This document shows, one piece after another, positions 1 to 5,054 of a stretch of 7,837 bases of DNA. Source of the stretch: Acidobacteriota bacterium (GTDB lineage Bacteria > Acidobacteriota > Thermoanaerobaculia > Multivoradales > SZUA-115). Numbering within the stretch: position 1 is the first letter of the stretch; each line of letters opens with the position of its first letter. The translations under genes were made by a program, and so were the position numbers. Where the stretch lies: positions 1-7,837 of the forward strand of contig QIHU01000498.1 in the NCBI GenBank assembly GCA_003231035.1. The letters are read 5' to 3'. Under the pieces are notes generated by a model. That model had not been told where the DNA came from. It saw nothing but the letters and a program-made list of their open reading frames with translations, and did no database searches.

Positions 1-3000
1 GCAATCGCTCGGCGGGGTGTGAGGGGTCGAGGGGCAGGTAGGCGCCGCCCGCCGCGAGCACCCCGAGCATCCCCACCACCATGCCGAGATCGCGCGGCAT
101 GGCCAACGCCACCAGAACTTCCGGTCCGACCCCCCGCGGAGCCAGCCGCTGGCCCAAGCAGCGCACTCGGCGAGCCAGTTCGCCGTAGCTGAGGGCCCCG
201 CTGGCGGCGACCAGGGCCACCGCGTCGGGCCGTTGGCGGGCCACCGCGAAGAGGCTCTCTTCGATTCGCCCAGGGGCGCTCGCCAGCGCCGTATCGTTGG
301 CCTCGACCAGCAGTTGATGGCGCTCTGCCGGGGCCAAGAGGGGGAGTTCGGCCAACGAGGACTTCCCGCAGGCAGCGCAACTGACGCCGCGCCGTGGTGC
401 GGTCGAAGAGATCCCGGGCCGCTTCCAGCCGCAGGTGAAGTCCGTCGGGCAGTTGGATCACCGAGAGGGTGAGATCGAAGGCCGCCTTGTCTGGGTCGAA
501 GGGGTACTCGGTGAGCTCGAGACCGTGCATTTCGAGGTCGACCCACGGGGTGTTCTGCAACGAGAACATCACCTGGAAGACCGGTGCGCGATCCAACGCC
601 CGTTCCGCGTCGAGCTCACCCACCAAGCGCTCGAAGGGAAGGTCGGGATGGGCGAAAGCGGCCAAGACCTCGTCGCGAACCCGCCGCACCAGTTGGTCGA
701 AGCGCGGACCGCCCCCGGCATCGATCCGCAGGGCCAAGGTGTTTGCGAAAAAACCGATCAGCGGCTCCAAAGCCGGATCATCGCGCCCCGCCACCGGGGT
801 CCCCACCACCAGTTCATCCTGGTGAGCCGAACGGGAGAGAAGGGTCGTCCAAACCGCCAACAGGAGCATGAACGGGGTCGCTCCCAGCTGACGAGCCGTG
901 GCCTCCAACGCCTCACTGACGGCCTGGGGAAGCCGTTCACTGATCCGGTGCCCCCGGTAGCTGCGCACCGCGGGTCGTGGCCGGTCCGTGGCCAGTTCGA
1001 GTTCGCGGGGAGCACCGGCGAAGTGATCGACCCAGAATGCCAGCTCCCCTTCGAGGGTCTCGCCGCGCAACCAATCGCGCTGCCAACGGGCGAAGTCCGG
1101 GTACTGCACGGTGAGCGGCGGTAGAGCACAGACCTTGCCTTCCTCTCTTGAGACCGCCTCCAAGACCGCCGAGGAGTAGAACAGTCCCAACTCGCGCACC
1201 ATCACCCCCAGCGACCAGCCATCGGCGACGGCGTGGTGCACGCACAGAGTGAGCACGTGGCGCTCCCCATCGGGCATCAGCACGGCGCGCAGGAGCAGGG
1301 CGCGCAGGAGCGGGCCGCGGGCCAAGTCAAACGGCCGCCTCGCCGCGCTAGCCACCAACCGCTCGCTGGCCCCTTGGCGCGGGCCAGGCGGCAGCGCGCT
1401 CAGGTCGACGCAGGGCAGCGCGAACTCAGCCCGCGGGGCGATCGCCAGCCGGGCCTCCCCGTTCACTGTCGGGAATGAAGAGCGCAACGCCTGATGGCGG
1501 GTGACGATGGCACGCAGAGCGTATTCCAAGGCAGCCGCTTCGAGCTCTCCCGCCATCGTCACCGCCGCCGACAGGTTGTAGGCGGCGACACCGGGCTCGA
1601 TCTGGTCGAGGAACCACAAGCGCTGCTGGCCGAAGGAAAGAGGGAGATCCTCACCCTGCCCACGTGGAACCCGGACGAGCGGTGGCCGGACTGGCCGATC
1701 TTCCGCCTGGGCGGCCACCACCCTCGCCGCCAGCCCCGCCACCGTCGGTGCCTCGAACAGCGTCCGTAGCGACAGATCGACCCCGAGCAGCGAGCGGATA
1801 CGGGCGAGCAGCCGGATCGCCGTCAGTGAATGGCCGCCAGCGGCGAAGAAGTCGGTCTCCAGGGTGACCGTTTCGCCTCCCAGGAGCTCTTGCCAACTCA
1901 CCGCGATCAACTCCTCGATCGGCGTTCGCGGCAGCCTCTCCTCGGCCCTCTCCTGGTTCTCCTCGAGCGGCCGACGCAGGAGGGCGCCGCGGTCGACTTT
2001 GCCGGTGCGAGTCATTGGCAAGGTCTCGAGGCGAATCAGCCGATTGGGAAGCATGTAGTCGGGAAGCTCCCGAGCTAGCGCTGAGCGCAACACCCCTGCC
2101 TCCACCCCGGCGGCCGGGGTCACGTAGGCCACCAAGTGACCGTGACCGCTCCCATCCAGCGGTGCGACGACGCAGCACCCATCGATCGAGGGTTGCCGAC
2201 GCAGGGCCGCCTCGACCTCGCCCAACTCGATGCGGAAGCCGCGCACCTGGACTTGCAGATCGACCCTGCCGAAGAAATCGACATCGCCATTGGGCTGGTA
2301 GCGGCCCAGATCGCCGGTCCGGTAGGCGCGGTCGAGACCGGCGGCCCCCTCCCCGCCAGGGTCGCGAGGTGCGCTCAACGCCAACGGGTTGGGACGAAAG
2401 CGGTCGGCGGTCAACCGCGGGGCTGCGTAGTACCCGCGAGCAAGCTGACGGCTGCGCATCCAGATCTCGCCCAGCTCACCGACACCCGCCTGCTGGCCAC
2501 CCGGACCGAGAATCAACAGCTGGACCCCCTCGAATCCGCTACCGAGGGCAATCGCCTGCCGCGACCGGGGCGCGGCAGGCGAGGCAACCCGATGCATGGC
2601 AACGGCCCGCTGGGTCTCGGTCGAGCCGTAAAGATTGATCACCTCAACCTGGGGCGCCAGCGAGATCAGATGCTCGACATCGTCGCGTTTCAGGAGATCG
2701 CCAACCAGGAAGGCGTGGTGTAGAGCCGGCAACTCGACCCCCTCGCGCTCGCAGTCGGCCACCACTAGTTCCAGCATCGCGGGGGCCAGGTTGAGCACCG
2801 AGATCTCGCGGTCGGCCAGCCAGGGGGCCAGAGAACCGGGGGTCTCGAGGACCTCCCGCCGCGGAACCACCACCGCCCCCCCCAAGCACAGCGGCATGAA
2901 GAAGTCGCGTTGCAGCGGATCGTGCGCGAGGGCGGAGAGCACGCCAAAGCGATCGTCGCCCTTGAACCCAAACAGCTCGACCCATTGCGGCAAGAACCAG

Positions 3001-5054
3001 GTCAACGGACCATGACGCCCCGCCACCGCCTTGGCCGAACCGCTAACCCCCGAGGTGAAGGTGAGACAGGCGAGGTCGTCCGGCGACAGTTCGGGTAGAG
3101 CTGGCCACGGCCTGGGCAAGTCTGGCAACTCCTCAGCGGCCAGCGGCAAGGTCAAACGAACCGTGCAACCGCCTTGCGCCAAGGTCCGTGCCAGCTCTGG
3201 GTCCAGTGTGGCCGCCCCAGGTAAGATCAAAAGCGCCTTGGGTCGTGCGAGGCGCACGTACTCGCTCAATCTTGCGGGCGGATAGCTACCGTCCAAGATC
3301 AGAAAGGCTCCCCCCGCCGCGAGGGTGGCGAGCAGCGCCCAGCCCAGAGTCGCCTCGCGGCTGGCCAGAATCGCCACGCCATCGCCGCGCTCCACCCCGT
3401 GGGCGACCAACCAGCGGGCGAGCCTATCCACCCCGGCGGCCAGCTCTCCATAGTTCCACTCTCCGTTCTCATCGGCCAACGCCAAGGCCTCTGGCCGCTG
3501 GGCGGCCTGCCGAGCGAAGAGTTCGTGCACCAACGAGGGGTCACCGGCGGGAATCTCTCGCCGTGGATCCGGTAGGGCCGCGGCGGCCGACTCCGTACGC
3601 AGGGAGAGCTCATCGATCGGCTGCTCGACGTCCACGACCGCCTGCCGTAGGAGAAGGTCGAATTGAGCCAAGAACTCCTCCATGCGCGCGGCGCTGAACA
3701 GGTCAATGTTGTAGACCAGGGCAATACCCAGCCCCTCCTCCACCCGTTGGACATAGAAGCTGAGGTCAAACTTGACGTACACCTCCAGCTCCACCTCGAG
3801 GTCGATCTCAAGACCGGTCAGAGTCAGCTCGATCGGATCCCGATCCAGCATGTTGAACTGCACCTGGAAAAGCGGTGACTGGGACAAGGCTCGCTCTGGG
3901 TTCAGCTCCGCGATGACCTTCTCAAATGGAGCCTGCTGATGGCTGTAGGCGCCGAGCACGCTCTCTTTGACCCTTACCAGCAACTGGCGCACTGTCGGGT
4001 TGCCGGCCAGGTCGGTACGCAGGACGAGCGGATTCAAGAAGAAGCCGATCAGCGGCTCGGTCTCCACCCGGCCGCGGCCGGCCGAGGGGGCGCCGACCAC
4101 CACGTCGCGCTGGCCCGACAGGCGCGACAACAACACTTTGAAAAGAGTCAACAGGAGCATGAAGAGGGTCACCCCTTCGGCCCGCGCCAAGGTCTCTAGC
4201 CGCTCGATCCTCTCCGCGCTGAGGATCAAGGTTTCGCTCCTGCCACGGTTGCTCGGCCGGCTCGGTCGGGGATGATCGAGCGGCAGATCGAGCGCCGGCG
4301 GCGCGCCGGCCAAACGCTGGCGCCAGTAGGCCATCTGGCGCTCCAGCTCGTCGCCCTCGAGGCGCCCGCGCTGCCAAACCGCGAAGTCGACGTACTGGGC
4401 CGGCAGCCCGGGCAGCGGCGATGGCCGCCCTTCGACGAAAGCGCCGTAGAGCCGGGAGAGCTCGTCGTAGAAGACGTCCAGCGACCAACCGTCAGAGATG
4501 ATGTGGTGCATGGTGAGGGCCAGGGCGTGATGGTCAACGCGCAAGCGCAGCACAACGGTGCGCCACAGCGGAGGCCGGGCCAGGTCGAAGGGCCGCGAAG
4601 ACTCGATGCGCAACAAACGAAGCGCCACCGGCTCGCGGGCTGAAGCGGTGAGCCCGGAGAGGTCAACCACCGGCAAGCGAATGGGCCGAGGCGGCGCGAC
4701 AATCTGAACCGCCCCCCCGTCGCGCTCCTCGAAATGGGTCCGCAAAGAGCCCTGTCGGCGAGCGATCTCCGAACACGCCGCGGCCAGAACCGCAACCCGT
4801 AAGGGGCCGCGCAACCAGGAGGGGAAGGGCATGTTGTAGGAGACATTGCCCGGCTCCAACCGGTCGAGCAGCCACAGCCGCTCCTGCGCGAACGACAACT
4901 CGGGCGGCCGCTCGCCGGAGTAGGCCGGGATCGGTTTCCTCACCCTCGCGCCACCACCGCGCCGCCGGGCCCGCTCCATGACTCGCCGCGACAGCTCCTC
5001 GGGCGACAACGCCCGAGGAAGTCCGTCACCAGGGATGGACCTTGGCGAACTCAC
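1..5054 (-). CDS. Nonribosomal peptide synthetase, C-A-T-C-[A], with an apparent frameshift near 357; 3'-partial
   Basis: Second NRPS subunit, starting at GTG 5054 and running off the left edge. The frame is open for 1566 meaningful residues (5054-357): a short N-terminal segment (1-50, with a possible helix EELSRRVMERARRR), C (51-485), Lys2-type A (505-1022), T (1043-1112, Ser1076) and C (1137-1566). At that point the original frame, although still stop-free, turns into Arg/Pro/Gly-rich sequence with no domain similarity. The expected C/A linker and A-domain start continue in another frame from 355 to the left edge. The protein should accept the chain from the upstream subunit, extend it with its own building block, condense once more and load a third. 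The GTG is chosen for its Shine-Dalgarno sequence and its overlap with the previous stop. Either the gene is broken, or the sequence has lost bases here. NRPS identity is certain; integrity is not. Confidence 0.93.
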   Translation of the reverse strand, partial: MSSPRSIPGDGLPRALSPEELSRRVMERARRRGGGARVRKPIPAYSGERPPELSFAQERLWLLDRLEPGNVSYNMPFPSWLRGPLRVAVLAAACSEIARRQGSLRTHFEERDGGAVQIVAPPRPIRLPVVDLSGLTASAREPVALRLLRIESSRPFDLARPPLWRTVVLRLRVDHHALALTMHHIISDGWSLDVFYDELSRLYGAFVEGRPSPLPGLPAQYVDFAVWQRGRLEGDELERQMAYWRQRLAGAPPALDLPLDHPRPSRPSNRGRSETLILSAERIERLETLARAEGVTLFMLLLTLFKVLLSRLSGQRDVVVGAPSAGRGRVETEPLIGFFLNPLVLRTDLAGNPTVRQLLVRVKESVLGAYSHQQAPFEKVIAELNPERALSQSPLFQVQFNMLDRDPIELTLTGLEIDLEVELEVYVKFDLSFYVQRVEEGLGIALVYNIDLFSAARMEEFLAQFDLLLRQAVVDVEQPIDELSLRTESAAAALPDPRREIPAGDPSLVHELFARQAAQRPEALALADENGEWNYGELAAGVDRLARWLVAHGVERGDGVAILASREATLGWALLATLAAGGAFLILDGSYPPARLSEYVRLARPKALLILPGAATLDPELARTLAQGGCTVRLTLPLAAEELPDLPRPWPALPELSPDDLACLTFTSGVSGSAKAVAGRHGPLTWFLPQWVELFGFKGDDRFGVLSALAHDPLQRDFFMPLCLGGAVVVPRREVLETPGSLAPWLADREISVLNLAPAMLELVVADCEREGVELPALHHAFLVGDLLKRDDVEHLISLAPQVEVINLYGSTETQRAVAMHRVASPAAPRSRQAIALGSGFEGVQLLILGPGGQQAGVGELGEIWMRSRQLARGYYAAPRLTADRFRPNPLALSAPRDPGGEGAAGLDRAYRTGDLGRYQPNGDVDFFGRVDLQVQVRGFRIELGEVEAALRRQPSIDGCCVVAPLDGSGHGHLVAYVTPAAGVEAGVLRSALARELPDYMLPNRLIRLETLPMTRTGKVDRGALLRRPLEENQERAEERLPRTPIEELIAVSWQELLGGETVTLETDFFAAGGHSLTAIRLLARIRSLLGVDLSLRTLFEAPTVAGLAARVVAAQAEDRPVRPPLVRVPRGQGEDLPLSFGQQRLWFLDQIEPGVAAYNLSAAVTMAGELEAAALEYALRAIVTRHQALRSSFPTVNGEARLAIAPRAEFALPCVDLSALPPGPRQGASERLVASAARRPFDLARGPLLRALLLRAVLMPDGERHVLTLCVHHAVADGWSLGVMVRELGLFYSSAVLEAVSREEGKVCALPPLTVQYPDFARWQRDWLRGETLEGELAFWVDHFAGAPRELELATDRPRPAVRSYRGHRISERLPQAVSEALEATARQLGATPFMLLLAVWTTLLSRSAHQDELVVGTPVAGRDDPALEPLIGFFANTLALRIDAGGGPRFDQLVRRVRDEVLAAFAHPDLPFERLVGELDAERALDRAPVFQVMFSLQNTPWVDLEMHGLELTEYPFDPDKAAFDLTLSVIQLPDGLHLRLEAARDLFDRTTARRQLRCLREVLVGRTPPLGPGRAPSTAGRGQRYGAGERPWANRREPLRGGPPTARRGGPGRRQRGPQLRRTGSPSALLGPAAGSAGGRTGSSGGVGHAARSRHGGGDARGARGGRRLPAPRPLTPRRAI
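2..259 (-). other. Adenylation (A) domain, N-terminal fragment, in the shifted frame
   Basis: Start of a third A domain, read in the frame that begins at 355. The linker LAELPLLAPAERHQLLVEAND (355 down to about 293) leads into IEESLFAVARQRPDAVALV, then A1 LSYGELARRVRCLGQRLA (from 193) and A2 VLAAGGAYLPLDPSHPAERL, ending at the window edge. No stop codon occurs in this frame. The fragment stops before A3-A5, so neither ATP-loop integrity nor the substrate pocket can be read. Its two ATGs (codon first bases at 100 and 70) are inside the domain and are not credible gene starts, so this is the continuation of the same synthetase rather than a separate gene. Confidence 0.9.
353..365 (-). other. 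Apparent frameshift / small deletion at the C-A linker
   Basis: Frame A (codon first bases at positions equal to 2 mod 3) reads RRQLRCLREVL up to 357 and then becomes nonsense-like Arg/Pro/Gly sequence. Starting at 355 in the frame with first bases equal to 1 mod 3, the sequence resumes as LAELPLLAPAERHQLLVEAND, the standard NRPS linker. Compared with the same linker in the first gene (CLARAALNDPERSLDSLPLL) and with this gene's first C/A junction (LLRQAVVDVEQPIDELSL), about 6-7 residues are missing, equal to roughly 17-20 bases. A single-base error alone would not restore the usual linker length. Confidence 0.8.
357..1646 (-). other. Condensation (C) domain, ending at the frameshift
   Basis: Second C domain of this subunit, residues 1137-1566. 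Motifs: C1 SFGQQRLWFLD (1140-1150), C2 RHQALRSSF (1186-1194), C3 HHAVADGWS (1273-1281), C4 YPDFARWQR (1318-1326), C5 IGFFANTLALR (1433-1443), C6 HPDLPFERLV (1469-1478), C7 RAPVFQVMF (1489-1497). The segment between C3 and C4 (SAVLEAVSREEGKVCA) is slightly longer than the usual short loop. The domain is complete through RQLRCLREVL, the last helix, where the reading frame breaks before the linker to the next A domain. Confidence 0.94.
1719..1928 (-). other. Peptidyl carrier (T/PCP) domain
   Basis: Carrier domain following the Lys2-type A domain, residues about 1043-1112. The core TDFFAAGGHSLTAIRLL has the modification serine at 1076 (TCA, 1829-1827); the usual Leu before GGHS is Ala. It is followed by the LRTLFEAPTVAGLAARV helix typical of these domains and a roughly 25-residue linker to the next C domain. 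Confidence 0.95.
1989..3542 (-). other. Adenylation (A) domain of the Lys2 / alpha-aminoadipate reductase type
   Basis: Residues 505-1022. The domain carries signatures I know from Lys2-type alpha-aminoadipate reductases rather than ordinary NRPS A domains: GRHGPLTWFLP (679-689), AHDPLQRDFFMPLCLGG (710-726), LHHAFLVGD (778-786) and NLYGSTETQRAV (807-818). Pocket residues aligned to GrsA PheA are D712 P713 R716 N755 F782 V784 L808 R816 A817 K1019, giving D-P-R-N-F-V-L-R-A-K. The published Lys2 code as I recall it is DPRHFVMRAK, so 8 of 10 match; the Asn also occurs at that position in the ACV synthetase aminoadipate code. A3 is degenerate (TSGVSGSAKA, 667-676), A8 reads QVQVRGFRIELGEVE, and A10 keeps TGKVDR. 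Unlike Lys2 (A-T-reductase), it is flanked by C and T-C. Family membership is secure; aminoadipate as substrate is inference. Confidence 0.9.
3600..4904 (-). other. Condensation (C) domain
   Basis: Complete C domain at residues 51-485 of the second synthetase, accepting the chain from the preceding subunit. Motifs: C1 SFAQERLWLLD (54-64), C2 RQGSLRTHF (100-108, with Gln where the consensus RHExLRTxF has His), C3 HHIISDGWS (183-191, catalytic His and Asp present), C4 YVDFAVWQR (221-229), C5 IGFFLNPLVLRT (336-347), C6 HQQAPFEKVIAEL (372-384), C7 RALSQSPLFQVQF (388-400). All residues expected for catalysis are present. The subtype was not resolved by eye; with no epimerase upstream in view, an LCL type is the default inference. 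Confidence 0.95.
4905..5054 (-). other. N-terminal segment of the second NRPS, possible docking helix
   Basis: About 50 residues precede the first C-domain motif. The part around residues 17-32 (SPEELSRRVMERARRR) is predicted by eye to be a charged amphipathic helix, followed by a Gly/Arg/Pro-rich linker. Because the upstream subunit ends right after its carrier domain in an acidic tail (LEVEE), a charge-based contact between acidic C-terminus and basic N-terminus is plausible for subunit docking. That role is inference; short helices of this kind are common at the N-terminus of stand-alone C domains. Confidence 0.4.

Noticed and set aside
1..356. Separate downstream gene, or programmed frameshifting, to explain the second frame near the left edge
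   Set aside because: No credible start codon with a ribosome binding site precedes the A-domain segment, and there is no slippery heptamer. The shortened linker fits a deletion or assembly loss better.
1284..1313. Imperfect 15-base tandem repeat (two copies of GGCGCGCAGGAGC)
   Set aside because: It encodes the PLLRALLLRAV segment just before C3, a normal Leu/Arg-rich strand in C domains; the repeat arises from similar codons and is in frame, so no separate function is implied.
435..2723. Long open frames on the plus strand (for example 435-1124 and 2136-2723)
   Set aside because: They lie opposite recognisable NRPS C, A and T domains, have no domain similarity that I can see, and are expected by chance opposite GC-rich coding sequence.
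4977..4979. ATG as an alternative start for the second synthetase
   Set aside because: It has no Shine-Dalgarno sequence at a usual distance, whereas the GTG at 5054 has GGAGG four bases upstream and overlaps the previous stop. It cannot be excluded by sequence alone.
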